Below are positions 8,029 through 17,450 of a DNA stretch of 58,481 nucleotides, piece after piece; position 1 is the stretch's first letter, and each line of letters starts with the position of its first letter. Made by a program: the position numbers and the translations under genes. Under the pieces are notes generated by a model. The model was given only the letters and a program-made list of their open reading frames with translations. It was not told the DNA's origin and searched no databases. The stretch comes from Emticicia agri (GTDB taxonomy: Bacteria > Bacteroidota > Bacteroidia > Cytophagales > Spirosomataceae): assembly GCA_945860265.1 (NCBI GenBank), contig CAMAQF010000014.1, positions 1 to 58,481 of the forward strand. The letters run 5' to 3'.

Positions 8029-10131
8029 ATGAAACCTAAAATACTGATTGGCATAATTGTATTTATCATTGCCTCAGCACTCCAAATAAAACCTTTGTTC
8101 GATGATGTAGATTGGGCCGAGTATTTAGGTGGTGCAGATCGAAATCATTACTCGGCCTTAACTCAAATTAATTCAGAAAATGTAAATAAACTTCAAGTTG
8201 CATGGACCTATTCGACACCTGATTCGGGACAAATGCAAGTAAATCCGATTATTGTTGGCGGAGTTTTATATGGTGTAAGCTCTACTCTTCAGGTATTTGC
8301 ACTCAATGCAGCCACAGGCAAAGAAATTTGGCGTTTTGGCGACCCACACAAAAACTGGGCGAGTACAAGCCGAGGTGTAACTTATTGGCAAGAAGGCGAC
8401 GACAGAAGAATTTTATGTACTGTTGGGCCAAACCTTTGGGCATTAAATGCAAAAACTGGAAAACCTATTGAAACGTTTGGTGATAAAGGAAAAACCGATT
8501 TACATACAGGCTTACCCGAAATTGCACAAAATAAGTTCGTTATTTCAAATACTCCGGGAACAATTTTTGAAGATTTAATCGTTATGCCTCTTCGACTTTC
8601 CGAGGGTGCAGATGCTGCTCCGGGCGATATTAGAGCATTTAATGTTAAAACTGGAAAATTGGCTTGGACTTTTCATACGATACCCTACCCTGGTGAATTT
8701 GGCTACGAAACTTTTCCAAAAGATGCCTATAAAAATACCTATACAGGAGCGGCAAATAATTGGGCAGGAATGGCCGCTGACCGCAAAAGAGGAATAATAT
8801 ATGTGCCAACTGGCTCGGCTGGCTACGATTTTTATGGTGGAAACCGTAAAGGGCAAAATCTTTTCGCAAACTGCCTTTTAGCTCTTGATGCTCGCTCGGG
8901 TAAGCGATTATGGCACTTTCAAACAACCCATCATGATATTTGGGATAGAGATTTGCCAGCACCCCCGAATTTGATGACGATAACTCGCAATGGAAAAAAA
9001 ATCGATGTTGTGGCACAAGTTACAAAGCAGGGCTTTGTTTTTGTGTTTGACCGAGTGACTGGCAAACCAATTTTTCCGATAAAAGAAATGCCAGTTCCGA
9101 AATCAACATTAGAAGGAGAAATTTCTTGGCCAACTCAGCCGATTCCGAATAAACCAGCACCGTTTGCTCGCCAATCTAGTAGTTTAGACGAAACTCAAAT
9201 TAGTCCTTATGCTGAAAATCGTGCAGAATTAGTGCAAAATTTCAAAAAATACAAAACTTCACTTTATCACCCAGGTACTAAGGAAGGAACGGTGATTTTA
9301 CCAGGCTATGACGGCGGTGCAGAGTGGGGCGGTGCAGCCGCTGACCCAGAAGGTATTCTATACGTAAATGCCAACGAAATGGCATGGATTCAAACAATGG
9401 TGGAAACACCCAAAGAAGATAAAACCGCCAATTTGAGTGCAGGCAAAAAACTTTATATTATTCATTGCAATACCTGTCACGGAACAGACCGAAAGGGAAA
9501 TCCTAAATCAAATTATCCATCATTGATTGATATTTCAAAAAAACGAGATAAAGCATTTGTGAACAATATTATTGCTAACGGTAAAGGAATGATGCCAGGT
9601 TTTACGGTACTTTCAGCTACCGAAAAGCAAGCGATTGTTTCTTTTTTATTCGGTGATGAGAAAAAAGAAATAGGAACCTCTACAAATATTACAAAACCTG
9701 TATTTTTACCTTTCAAAAGTACTGGATATAACAAGTTTTTAGATAGCAAAGGTTTACCTGCTATATCGCCACCATGGGGCACCATGAGTGCAATTGACTT
9801 GAGCACGGGAGATTTTTTATGGAAAATACCACTTGGTTTTGAAGAAAGTTTGAAAGAAAAAGGTATTGATAATACAGGCGTAGAAAACTACGGAGGCCCA
9901 GTAATAACGGCGAGCGGACTTCTATTTATAGCCGCTACTAAAGATGGTATGTTTAGAGCATTTAATAAAAAAACTGGCAAATTACTTTGGGAAACAAAAT
10001 TACCAGCGGCTGGGTTTGCGACCCCATCTACCTATCAAGTGAATGGTAAACAATATGTAGTAATAGCTTGTGGAGGCACAAAACTCGGTACAAAAAAGGG
10101 TAACCAATATGTAGCATTTGCACTTCCTTAA
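8029..10131 (+). CDS. PQQ-dependent dehydrogenase with inserted cytochrome c domain
   Basis: This is a quinoprotein dehydrogenase of the eight-bladed beta-propeller type, most like membrane-associated glucose/alcohol dehydrogenases. It would oxidise a sugar or alcohol in the periplasm using PQQ. The 700-residue protein has one N-terminal hydrophobic segment (about 5-20) and then propeller strands with repeated LNA(A/K)TGK motifs (ALNAATGKEIWRF, ALNAKTGKPIETF, AFNKKTGKLLWET). A monohaem cytochrome c domain is spliced into the propeller at about 465-545, with C480-N-T-C483-H484 and a distal Met521/522 in MMPGF. Blade sequence resumes afterwards (PPWGTMSAIDLSTGDFLWKIP). The haem could take electrons directly from PQQ. 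No pqq synthesis gene is in the window, so the cofactor may be imported. It probably shares a transcript with the gene upstream; a strong convergent terminator follows. The substrate cannot be told from sequence. Confidence 0.92.
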   Translation: MKPKILIGIIVFIIASALQIKPLFDDVDWAEYLGGADRNHYSALTQINSENVNKLQVAWTYSTPDSGQMQVNPIIVGGVLYGVSSTLQVFALNAATGKEIWRFGDPHKNWASTSRGVTYWQEGDDRRILCTVGPNLWALNAKTGKPIETFGDKGKTDLHTGLPEIAQNKFVISNTPGTIFEDLIVMPLRLSEGADAAPGDIRAFNVKTGKLAWTFHTIPYPGEFGYETFPKDAYKNTYTGAANNWAGMAADRKRGIIYVPTGSAGYDFYGGNRKGQNLFANCLLALDARSGKRLWHFQTTHHDIWDRDLPAPPNLMTITRNGKKIDVVAQVTKQGFVFVFDRVTGKPIFPIKEMPVPKSTLEGEISWPTQPIPNKPAPFARQSSSLDETQISPYAENRAELVQNFKKYKTSLYHPGTKEGTVILPGYDGGAEWGGAAADPEGILYVNANEMAWIQTMVETPKEDKTANLSAGKKLYIIHCNTCHGTDRKGNPKSNYPSLIDISKKRDKAFVNNIIANGKGMMPGFTVLSATEKQAIVSFLFGDEKKEIGTSTNITKPVFLPFKSTGYNKFLDSKGLPAISPPWGTMSAIDLSTGDFLWKIPLGFEESLKEKGIDNTGVENYGGPVITASGLLFIAATKDGMFRAFNKKTGKLLWETKLPAAGFATPSTYQVNGKQYVVIACGGTKLGTKKGNQYVAFALP

Positions 10132-10196
10132 GACAATCTTTTATTGACATCATAAGTTAACCATTCATTTGATAAAGTTTGAAGTACCATTTGATT

Positions 10197-10244
10197 TTTT
10201 ATTTGAAAAGCCGAAAATTAACATTTTCGGCTTTTCAAATAAAA
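10197..10244. terminator. strong bidirectional terminator
   Basis: ATTTGAAAAGCCGAAAAT (10201-10218) pairs exactly with 10223-10240 around a TAAC loop. Flanking TTTT and AAAA extend the stem to 22 bp and provide a U-run in both directions. It lies between the convergent PQQ dehydrogenase and monooxygenase genes. Confidence 0.85.
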
Positions 10245-10255
10245 TGCGTGAAGCT

Positions 10256-11434
10256 TTACAAACTTCTATGTTTTAACTTCATCATGCTGTTATTAAGATA
10301 ATTTTTATTTTTTTCAGAATCCATAATTTTTTGAACAATTTTTCCCGAACTTAAACTAATATCTCTAAGAATACCCGTTAAAGGTAAATTAAAACCTAAA
10401 AAGTATAATCCTTTATAGCTTTCGGAATCATCCCACATCTCTTTTGGATATGCACGCTCATTGAGTAAAGGAACAATATTTTTCACTATTTTTTCTAAAT
10501 GTGCATGGTATCCAGTAGCCAACAGCACAACATCAAATATAATATGTTGGCCATCTTTAAATAAGACCTCCTCATTCGTAAACTCTTGAATATCAGGCAA
10601 AACGATGATATTTTTTTCTTTAATTTGCTGAAGTGTACCAACATCAATCACTGGTACTTTGCCATGTTTTCTGAGTTGTTCGGAAGGAGCAAGTAGCGAA
10701 ATAGGAATGCCTATATCATTCATCGAACCAGTCGAAAGTCGCTTGAAAATTTTAGAAATAAAATCATAAAACGAATTCCCAAATTTTGATAGAAAAATAG
10801 CTAGTCCTTGCGTAGAATAACCCAAAAACTCTCGATTTACAATATTAACTGGGCTCCTAATTGAGACAAAAGTTTTTGCTCCACTTTCATATAAATCAAG
10901 TGCAATTTCAGCACCGGAATTCCCATAACCGACAACTAAAACATTCTTGCCAGTATAGCATTTACCATTTTTGTATAGCTTAGAATGAATGATTTCTCCT
11001 TCAAACAAAACATCATTAATAAAATGCGGGATTTTCGGCACTCGATTATAGCCAGTCGAAACGATTACATTTTCGGCTAAAAACTCTTCACCTGCGGTTT
11101 TTACATGCCAAATTCCATCCTTCTTTGCAATATCTACAACTTCTTGTTTATAAATTGGTTGAATTTTAAAATGTTCAATATAGGATTCCAGATACTTAAT
11201 GTATTGGTCTTTCGGAACGAAAGTGGGATAATCAATAGGGAATTGTAAGTGAGGCAAGGCAGAGTGAACTTTATCAGTGTGTAACCTGAGCCGGTCATAG
11301 TGATTCCGCCATTCATTGCCAATGTTCTCTGATTTTTCCAGAAGAATAAATGGAATACCTAATTTGCTTAATCGCCCAGCAATCGACAAACCTGAAGGTC
11401 CTGCACCGATTATTATATTTTTGTGTATCGTCAT
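10256..11434 (-). CDS. flavin-containing monooxygenase-like NAD(P)/FAD oxidoreductase
   Basis: A 392-residue class B flavoprotein monooxygenase-like enzyme, cytosolic, expected to use FAD, NADPH and O2 on an unknown nucleophilic substrate. Seen: an FAD-binding GAGPSG (residues 10-15) with an acidic end E33-K, the FMO fingerprint FEGEIIHSKLY (144-154, F-x-G-x3-H-x3-Y), an NADPH-binding GYGNSG (169-174), and an LLATGYH motif toward the C-terminus. The fingerprint ends in Y rather than W, which favours N/S-oxygenating FMO or YUCCA-like proteins over Baeyer-Villiger enzymes. It is transcribed alone on the minus strand, divergent from the 1027-residue amidohydrolase gene. Confidence 0.88.
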   Translation of the reverse strand: MTIHKNIIIGAGPSGLSIAGRLSKLGIPFILLEKSENIGNEWRNHYDRLRLHTDKVHSALPHLQFPIDYPTFVPKDQYIKYLESYIEHFKIQPIYKQEVVDIAKKDGIWHVKTAGEEFLAENVIVSTGYNRVPKIPHFINDVLFEGEIIHSKLYKNGKCYTGKNVLVVGYGNSGAEIALDLYESGAKTFVSIRSPVNIVNREFLGYSTQGLAIFLSKFGNSFYDFISKIFKRLSTGSMNDIGIPISLLAPSEQLRKHGKVPVIDVGTLQQIKEKNIIVLPDIQEFTNEEVLFKDGQHIIFDVVLLATGYHAHLEKIVKNIVPLLNERAYPKEMWDDSESYKGLYFLGFNLPLTGILRDISLSSGKIVQKIMDSEKNKNYLNNSMMKLKHRSL

Positions 11435-11819
11435 TTCAGCTTTTTATATTAAAATTATTATGGTATAATTCAAATTCCTAGCCTAAATCCAAGTTTTGTG
11501 TATCAAAATTCATTGATTTTTTCAGTACTTACTGCTAAATTCAATTAAACTTTATTTACTCTTTGGTATACCCATCTTATTACTGCAACCTAATCTCACC
11601 TTATTTCATTCCAGAATTCCCACAAAAACCAATTAATTTTAATTTTAAAAAAAAACTGACTCACGATATATTGCTTTTGTCGATTAAAATTCACCTGTAG
11701 CAATTATTTTTGGGTTATTCGGCTATTAACACTACAAAAACATTATTAGTTTTGTTTATTGGTTAAAATTTATCAAATTCGCAATATCATTCATTCATCA
11801 AATATCCTAAACCTACTCC
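11435..11819. other. divergent intergenic region
   Basis: 385 nt without a gene between the minus-strand monooxygenase and the plus-strand amidohydrolase. A perfect -7-type element TAGTTTTG lies at 11747-11754, about 65 nt before the amidohydrolase ATG, but no TTTG sits at the right distance upstream of it. I found no matching element for the minus-strand gene. No convincing hairpin or repeat was seen. Confidence 0.4.
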
Positions 11820-14800
11820 ATGAGAAAACTTCTTACTTTACTGATTGTTTCGCTCATTTCTGGTTCCGTTTTTTCTCAAGTCACCTTTCAAAGGAATGGC
11901 GTCTATGACGAAAGACCATCGCAGTATGCATTCAAGAATGCCACAATTGTTGTGGATGCTCAGACAGTTCTTGACAATGCCATGATTTATATTAAAAATG
12001 GTTTTATTGAGTCAGTTGGAAAAGACCTTCAAGTTCCAGCAGGAACGGTAGTCTATGACCTCAAAGGCAAAAGAATTTACCCATCATTGATTGATATTTA
12101 TTCAGATTACGGTTTACCAGAAATTCAACGTCCTATAGGGGGTGGTAGAGGTTTTGGAGGTACTCCTCAACTTGAAACTAACAAAAAAGGGGCTTTTGAC
12201 TGGAATCAAGCAGTAAAACCTGAAATTGATGCAACTGTAGAATTTAAAGTAAATACCGCCAAAGCAGAAGAAATGCGTAAAATCGGATTCGGAAGTGCCG
12301 CAGTACATATAGCGGATGGCATTGTTCGTGGAACATCAGCCTTTGTTTCTTATGCCGACGACAAAGAGCATAACGTACTCTTGAAAGCAAAATCTTCCGC
12401 TCATTATTCGCTCAACAAAGGCACCTCAACCCAATCTTATCCAGTATCGTTAATGGGTGCAGTAGCTTTGCTTCGTCAAACTTACTATGATGCAGAATGG
12501 TATAAAAAAGGTGGAAAATCACAAGAAAAAAACCTTTCTTTAGATGCTTTCAACGAAATGCAAGCACTCCCACAAATCTACGAAGCGACTGATAAACTGG
12601 CTGTTTTGAGAGCTGATAAAATTGGAAAAGAATTTGGCGTTCAATATATCATCAAAGGTGCGGGCGATGAATATCAAAGAATCGATGAAATAAAAGGTTT
12701 AGGCAACTCATTAATTATACCTCTCAATTTCCCTTCGGCCTACGATGTTGAAGACCCTTTCGATGCTTCAATGGTCAGTCTTACCGAAATGAAACATTGG
12801 GAAATGGCTCCAGCTAATGCAAGTATTTTAGCTAAATCAGGTGTAAATTTTGCCTTTACTACTGCTGGTTTAAAAAATAAAACAGAATTTTGGACAAACC
12901 TTCGTAAAGCAATCGAAAACGGTTTGCCAGAAAACAAAGCTCTCGAAGCTCTTACCTCTGCCCCAGCTAAATTATTGAAAGTAGATAATATCATTGGTAG
13001 CTTGAAAAAAGGGATGTTGGCCAACTTTATTATTACATCTGACAATCTTTTCAATAAGGACAATGTAATTTACGAAAACTGGGTACAAGGCAAGCGTTAT
13101 ATCTTGAGCGATATGAGTGTGACTGATATTAGAGGTGTTTATGACTTGAAAATTGATGAAAAATCAAATTTTAAACTCAATATTACTGGTAAAATAGACA
13201 AACCTGACTATCAGTTTATTAGCAATGATACCGTAAAAACTACTCCAAAAGTAAGCCGTATTAGTGATTTATTGACAATCACTACCAAACTTGAGAAAAA
13301 AGATGCCAACGAAATTCGATTGAGTGGATATTACGATGGCAAAAACATCAAAGGTGATGCAATTTTAGGTGATGGCAAGCAAGTCAAATGGGAAGCCACT
13401 TTCAAAGAAGCAGCCAAAGCAGAAGTGGCTAAGAAAGATACAGTTAAAGCGAAAGTTCCTCAAATTGGAAAAGTTCTTTATCCATTCACAGCCTATGGAA
13501 GTGAACAAAAACCACAGCAGGAGACGATCTTAATCAAGAATGCAACGGTATGGACAAACGAAAAAGAAGGAATTATAGCAAATATGGACGTTTTATTGCA
13601 AAATGGAAAAATTGCTCAAGTTGGCAAAAACTTAACAGCTCCAGCTGGAAGCAAAACGCTTGATGGTACTGACAAGCACTTAACCAATGGCATTTTTGAT
13701 GAACACTCGCACATTGCTTTGTTTTCAATCAACGAGGTGCAGACTATTTCTTCAGAAGTTCGTCAAGAAGATGCTTTAAATTCGGAAGATATTAATATTT
13801 ATCGTCAATTGGCCGGTGGAGTTACTTCTTCACAATTACTACATGGTTCGGCTGACTGTATCGGTGGTCAATCTGCTTTGATTAAATTGAAGTGGGGCGA
13901 AAATCCTAATAATTTACTTATCAAAGGTACAGATGGATTTATTAAATTTGCTTTAGGTGAAAACGTAAAAAATGGAAATAATCCTTCGCCATCTGGTCGT
14001 TTCCCACAAACACGTATGGGTGTTGAGCAAGTTTATACCGATGCTTTCCAACGTGCCAAAGAATACGAAAAAGCTTGGAAAGAATTTAATGCACTTTCAA
14101 ACAAAACAGGTGTAACTCCACCACGTCGTGATATTGAATTAGATGCTTTAGTCGAAATTCTTAACAAAAAGCGTTTCATAACCTGTCACTCTTATGTACA
14201 GTCTGAAATCAATATGTTGATGAAAGTTGCAGAGTCTTTCAACTTTAAAATCAATACTTATACGCACATCATGGAAGGATACAAAGTAGCCGATAAAATG
14301 AAAGAACATGGCGTAAATGCATCGACCTTCTCTGACTGGTGGGCTTATAAAATGGAAGTAAAAGAGGCGATTCCACATAATGCAGCTATTTTAGCTAAAG
14401 TGGGTGTTACCACGGCAATCAATTCGGATGATGCAGAAATGGCTCGTCGCTTAAATCAGGAAGCCGCAAAAACTGTACTTTACGGTGGAATGAGCGAAGA
14501 AGAAGCATGGAAAATGGTAACACTCAATCCAGCAAAAATGCTTCATTTAGAGAATCGTTTGGGAAGTATCAAAGTTGGAAAAGATGCCGATGTTGTATTA
14601 TGGAATAATAATCCGCTCTCAATCTATGCTCGTCCAGAAAAGACGATAATCGAAGGAACTGTTTATTTCGATATTGAAAAGGATGAACAAATGCGTGAAA
14701 ATCTGGCCAAAGAGCGAAATAGAATTATGTTGAAAATGCTTTCTGAGAAAGCAACGGGAAATCCAACTCAAAGACCAGTACCAAGAAGAAATCAACACAT

Positions 14801-14903
14801 TCATTGCGATACAATTCTTGAAATGGGGGATACTGAAGATTGCAGCCGCTGTGCTTCTGGTGGACGTATATTTGGAGAAAATCTATTTAAAGGAACTGAA
14901 TAA
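11820..14903 (+). CDS. exported double amidohydrolase-family protein (N-half degenerate, C-half with metal ligands)
   Basis: A 1027-residue protein with a signal peptide (MRKLLTLLIVSLISGSVFSQ) and two amidohydrolase-like units. The first (about 35-430) has the family frame (ATIVVDAQTVLDNAMIYIKNG, then LYPS-like IYPSLIDIYSDYG) but no HxH, so it should not bind the usual metal pair. The second (about 565-985) keeps H629-S-H631, H790 (TCHSY), H816 (YTHIMEG) and D870 (NSDDAE), the pattern of imidazolonepropionase-like hydrolases, and ends with the usual LGSIKVGKDADVVLWNNNPL. A linker of about 430-560 joins them. The tail has a HIHCDTILEMGDTEDCSRC cysteine/histidine cluster of unknown meaning. It probably hydrolyses a cyclic amide or peptide-like substrate in the periplasm. 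The next functional gene is a single-unit homologue also lacking HxH. Confidence 0.88.
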   Translation: MRKLLTLLIVSLISGSVFSQVTFQRNGVYDERPSQYAFKNATIVVDAQTVLDNAMIYIKNGFIESVGKDLQVPAGTVVYDLKGKRIYPSLIDIYSDYGLPEIQRPIGGGRGFGGTPQLETNKKGAFDWNQAVKPEIDATVEFKVNTAKAEEMRKIGFGSAAVHIADGIVRGTSAFVSYADDKEHNVLLKAKSSAHYSLNKGTSTQSYPVSLMGAVALLRQTYYDAEWYKKGGKSQEKNLSLDAFNEMQALPQIYEATDKLAVLRADKIGKEFGVQYIIKGAGDEYQRIDEIKGLGNSLIIPLNFPSAYDVEDPFDASMVSLTEMKHWEMAPANASILAKSGVNFAFTTAGLKNKTEFWTNLRKAIENGLPENKALEALTSAPAKLLKVDNIIGSLKKGMLANFIITSDNLFNKDNVIYENWVQGKRYILSDMSVTDIRGVYDLKIDEKSNFKLNITGKIDKPDYQFISNDTVKTTPKVSRISDLLTITTKLEKKDANEIRLSGYYDGKNIKGDAILGDGKQVKWEATFKEAAKAEVAKKDTVKAKVPQIGKVLYPFTAYGSEQKPQQETILIKNATVWTNEKEGIIANMDVLLQNGKIAQVGKNLTAPAGSKTLDGTDKHLTNGIFDEHSHIALFSINEVQTISSEVRQEDALNSEDINIYRQLAGGVTSSQLLHGSADCIGGQSALIKLKWGENPNNLLIKGTDGFIKFALGENVKNGNNPSPSGRFPQTRMGVEQVYTDAFQRAKEYEKAWKEFNALSNKTGVTPPRRDIELDALVEILNKKRFITCHSYVQSEINMLMKVAESFNFKINTYTHIMEGYKVADKMKEHGVNASTFSDWWAYKMEVKEAIPHNAAILAKVGVTTAINSDDAEMARRLNQEAAKTVLYGGMSEEEAWKMVTLNPAKMLHLENRLGSIKVGKDADVVLWNNNPLSIYARPEKTIIEGTVYFDIEKDEQMRENLAKERNRIMLKMLSEKATGNPTQRPVPRRNQHIHCDTILEMGDTEDCSRCASGGRIFGENLFKGTE

Positions 14904-14922
14904 TAATAATCTTACAATTTTT

Positions 14923-14960
14923 AAAGGCTTTGAGAATCTCAAAGCCTTTTTTGTTTTTAC
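14923..14960 (+). terminator. rho-independent terminator after the amidohydrolase
   Basis: AAAGGCTTTGAG (14923-14934), a 3-nt AAT loop, and the exact complement at 14938-14949, followed by a T-rich run to about 14958. It lies 19 nt after the stop codon. Confidence 0.88.
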
Positions 14961-15247
14961 AATTAGGCACTGTGACAAAAGAAATGAGACGGTTCGCCGC
15001 AGGGATTTGAGACAAGAGATGCCAAAGCGATAAATCACTAAAATCAAAAAGTTGCATCATTTCAATTTGTCGATTAATCTTATCTCATTACTTATAAACA
15101 TAATTAAAAACAAAAACTTTTGCACTTTTAAAGTATAATTGAAGATTGACACCTATTCTAAATTTTTAAAAATTATTGCTTAATACTTTTAAAGTAAAGA
15201 CTTTTATTAAATCATTTTTACTGGTCAAATAGCTCATATTTCTAACT
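14961..15247. other. intergenic region, partly GC-richer
   Basis: No gene was seen. A short GC-richer stretch at about 14988-15030 (GACGGTTCGCCGCAGGG and nearby) contrasts with the AT-rich surroundings and distantly resembles the TTCGCCACAGCGG segment at 37735. The rest is AT-rich and leads into the 3' end of a methyltransferase remnant on the minus strand. Confidence 0.4.
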
Positions 15248-15541
15248 TTAATTATTACACAATTTTTCTTCCAGTTCAAAATTTCGAGCATCGGCTTGAT
15301 GGAATCTTGCCTTTGCTGCAGTCGATTTTGCAATAGTAAGCATTTCATCAAACAGGTCGATTCCAATATAATCATAACCTGCATCGTGTAATCTTTTTGC
15401 TAAATTTCCAGTACCACAACCGAGTTCTAGAACGCTCATTATCACGTTATTCCTCAAATGCTCATCGTAAAACTTAAACGCTTCGTCGTAATCAAACAGG
15501 GTTTGATATATTTCATGATAAACATTGGCTAAATTTGTATA
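15248..15541 (-). pseudogene. remnant of a class I SAM-dependent methyltransferase
   Basis: The minus-strand frame is open from 15541, just after an in-frame TAA at 15544-15542, down to a TAA at 15248. It begins YTNLANVYHEIYQTLFDYDE and carries SAM-binding motif I as LELGCGTGNLAKRL, then YDYIGIDLFDEMLTIAK and FHQADARNFEL. This matches the N-terminal third of a common Bacteroidota methyltransferase. Two things are broken. No ATG precedes the homologous region (the place where MYTNLAN would start reads TAA-TAT-ACA), and the protein stops after 97 residues, before the catalytic half. An internal TTG at 15457 could still start a 69-residue piece, but that piece lacks the substrate domain. It lies between the two amidohydrolase genes. 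Confidence 0.8.
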
Positions 15542-15726
15542 TTATTTACTAATTTTTTTTCTCTGAAAAGTATTTTTAAGTATTCAAAAAGCCTAAAAAT
15601 AAAACTTTTTTCTTAATAATAAACCTACTTTTGGGTGTGTTTTACTGACATACAAATAAATGGAATACATATTTGGAAATACACGTATTTTTTACAAAAT
15701 TTGTTCATAAAACTAACACCTGCTCA

Positions 15727-17031
15727 ATGAAAAAACACTTATTACTTCTAAGTTTACTATTAATTAATTTTGGCGTTTTTGCCCAAAACCCTGCACCAGC
15801 ACCTCCGCAGTCGAAACAGATTGCTTTGGTGGGTGGAACAGTCCACGTTGGTGATGGAAAAATCATTCAGAACGGTACGATTATTTTTGATAAAGGTGTA
15901 ATTACTGCTATTGGTGATGCCAATATAAGTTTTGATAAAAATGTAACAGAAGTAATAAATGTTGCTGGAAAATCTGTTTACCCTGGTATCATTGCACCTG
16001 CGGCTTTACTTGGCCTTGTAGAAATTGGTTCTGTACGTTCAACTTTCGACCAAGCCGAAACTGGTCTATTCAACCCAAACATTCGTTCATTGATTGCTCA
16101 CAATACCGATTCGGAAGTTATCCCGACGGTTCGTGGCAATGGCGTTTTGATAGGCCAAACAACTCCTGAAGGTGGAATTATTTCAGGAACCTCGTCTGTA
16201 ATGGAATATGATGGCTGGAACTGGGAAGATGCTGCACTTAAAAAAGATGATGGAGTTTGGTTAAGTTACCCAGCATTGATGTCTAGACAGTTTAGTGCAG
16301 AGGAAGCAAGATTTGTGGTAAAAAAGAATGAAAAATATATTGAACAAAAAAACGAACTACAAGGATTTATTGCCGACGCACTTGCTTACAGTGAAATAGG
16401 TAATCCAAACCCTAAAAATGCTAAACTCGAAGCGATGAAGGGTTTATTTGATGGCTCAAAAAAGCTTTATATTCGTACAAACTATGGTAAAGAAATAATT
16501 GAAGCCTGCCAAATGGCACAGAAATTTAAAATCAAAAACATTGTTATTGTTGGCGGCGAAGAGGCAGATTTAGCTCTAGATTTCTTAAAAACTAATAATA
16601 TTCCGGTGATAGTTTCACCAACGCATCGTTTGCCAAATACAGCAGATGAAGACGTTTGGAATCCATACAAACTTCCAAATCGATTAATGAAGGCCGGAGT
16701 TCTTACTGGGATGTTCTACACTGAAGAATTTTATAAAACTCGTAATTTACCGTTTGTAGCTGGAACTAGTGCAGCATTTGGCATGGATAAAGAAGATGCT
16801 TTAAAAATGATAACACTCAATAATGCTAAAATTTTAGGTATTGACAAACAAGTCGGAACACTCGAAGTAGGAAAACACGCAACAATTGCAGTTTCTGACG
16901 GAGATATTTTGGATATGCGTACAAACAGAGTAAGCTATGCCTTTATTAGAGGCAAAAAAATTGACCTTGATGATAAACAAAAAAGACTTTATAAAAAATA
17001 CGTAGATAAATACGGAATCGGCGGAAAATAA
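15727..17031 (+). CDS. exported amidohydrolase-like protein lacking the metal-binding histidines
   Basis: 434 residues from the ATG at 15727, chosen because it starts a clean signal peptide (MKKHLLLLSLLLINFGVFAQ); an in-frame upstream ATG at 15673 would bury that signal. The fold frame is plain: IALVGGTVHVGDGKIIQNGT, VYPGIIAPAALLGLVEIG where HxH is expected, and ITLNNAKILGIDKQVGTLEVG near the C-terminus. No HxH and none of the later His/Asp ligands are present, so hydrolase activity in the usual sense is unlikely. It resembles the degenerate N-half of the 1027-residue neighbour and may act as its partner or binding subunit (inference). A -7-like TACTTTTG lies at 15626-15633 with no good -33 element. 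A terminator follows the stop. Confidence 0.85.
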   Translation: MKKHLLLLSLLLINFGVFAQNPAPAPPQSKQIALVGGTVHVGDGKIIQNGTIIFDKGVITAIGDANISFDKNVTEVINVAGKSVYPGIIAPAALLGLVEIGSVRSTFDQAETGLFNPNIRSLIAHNTDSEVIPTVRGNGVLIGQTTPEGGIISGTSSVMEYDGWNWEDAALKKDDGVWLSYPALMSRQFSAEEARFVVKKNEKYIEQKNELQGFIADALAYSEIGNPNPKNAKLEAMKGLFDGSKKLYIRTNYGKEIIEACQMAQKFKIKNIVIVGGEEADLALDFLKTNNIPVIVSPTHRLPNTADEDVWNPYKLPNRLMKAGVLTGMFYTEEFYKTRNLPFVAGTSAAFGMDKEDALKMITLNNAKILGIDKQVGTLEVGKHATIAVSDGDILDMRTNRVSYAFIRGKKIDLDDKQKRLYKKYVDKYGIGGK

Positions 17032-17048
17032 AATGATATACAATTTAG

Positions 17049-17078
17049 AAAAGGGTTGCTCAGGTAATCCTTTTTTTT
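17049..17078 (+). terminator. rho-independent terminator after amidohydrolase 2
   Basis: AAAAGGGTT (17049-17057) pairs with AATCCTTTT (17066-17074) with one G-T wobble and an 8-nt loop, and an uninterrupted T-run continues to 17078. It sits 17 nt past the stop and directly ahead of the glyoxalase-like gene. Confidence 0.68.
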
Positions 17079-17087
17079 CAAAATGCG

Positions 17088-17450
17088 ATGAATTACATCA
17101 TTCCTATTCTTAGAATATTCGACGAGAACAAAGCTCGTGAATTTTATATCGAATGGCTTGGTTTTAAGATAGAATTTGAGCACCGTTTTGAAAATAATGC
17201 TCCTATTTATATGGGAATATCAAAAGATGGTCTATTAATTCATCTATCTGAGCATCATGGAGATGGCTCACCAGGTGTCAAAATATTGATTCACTATCCA
17301 GACGTAGAAAATTACTGCGAAGAATTGAAAGCAAAAAAATACAAATTTTATCGCCCTTCTGTTGAAACTACATTTTGGAATAGTCGATGTATGGAAATTT
17401 GCGACCCATTTGGCAATAAAATCTCATTCTTCAAAGAATTATTACAGTAA
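17088..17450 (+). CDS. glyoxalase/bleomycin-resistance superfamily protein
   Basis: A 120-residue single-module VOC-fold protein. Typical features are PILRIFDENKAREFYIEWLG at the start, FEHRFENNAPIYMGI, a LLIHLSEHHGD strand, and the closing MEICDPFGNKISFFKEL. Members bind small molecules or drugs, or act as metal-dependent isomerases or dioxygenases; the set of candidate metal ligands here is incomplete, so a binding protein (Ble-like) is as likely as an enzyme. The ATG at 17088 is used because the ATG at 17083 stops after two codons. It stands between a terminator and a 463-nt gene-free stretch, so it is probably monocistronic. Confidence 0.82.
   Translation: MNYIIPILRIFDENKAREFYIEWLGFKIEFEHRFENNAPIYMGISKDGLLIHLSEHHGDGSPGVKILIHYPDVENYCEELKAKKYKFYRPSVETTFWNSRCMEICDPFGNKISFFKELLQ

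Noticed and set aside
15166-15384. 72-codon minus-strand frame in the methyltransferase remnant
   Set aside because: It is another frame of the same DNA; the remnant with motif I is in the frame ending at 15248.
15673-15726. Upstream in-frame ATG for the 434-residue amidohydrolase-like gene
   Set aside because: It would place 18 polar residues in front of a good signal peptide.
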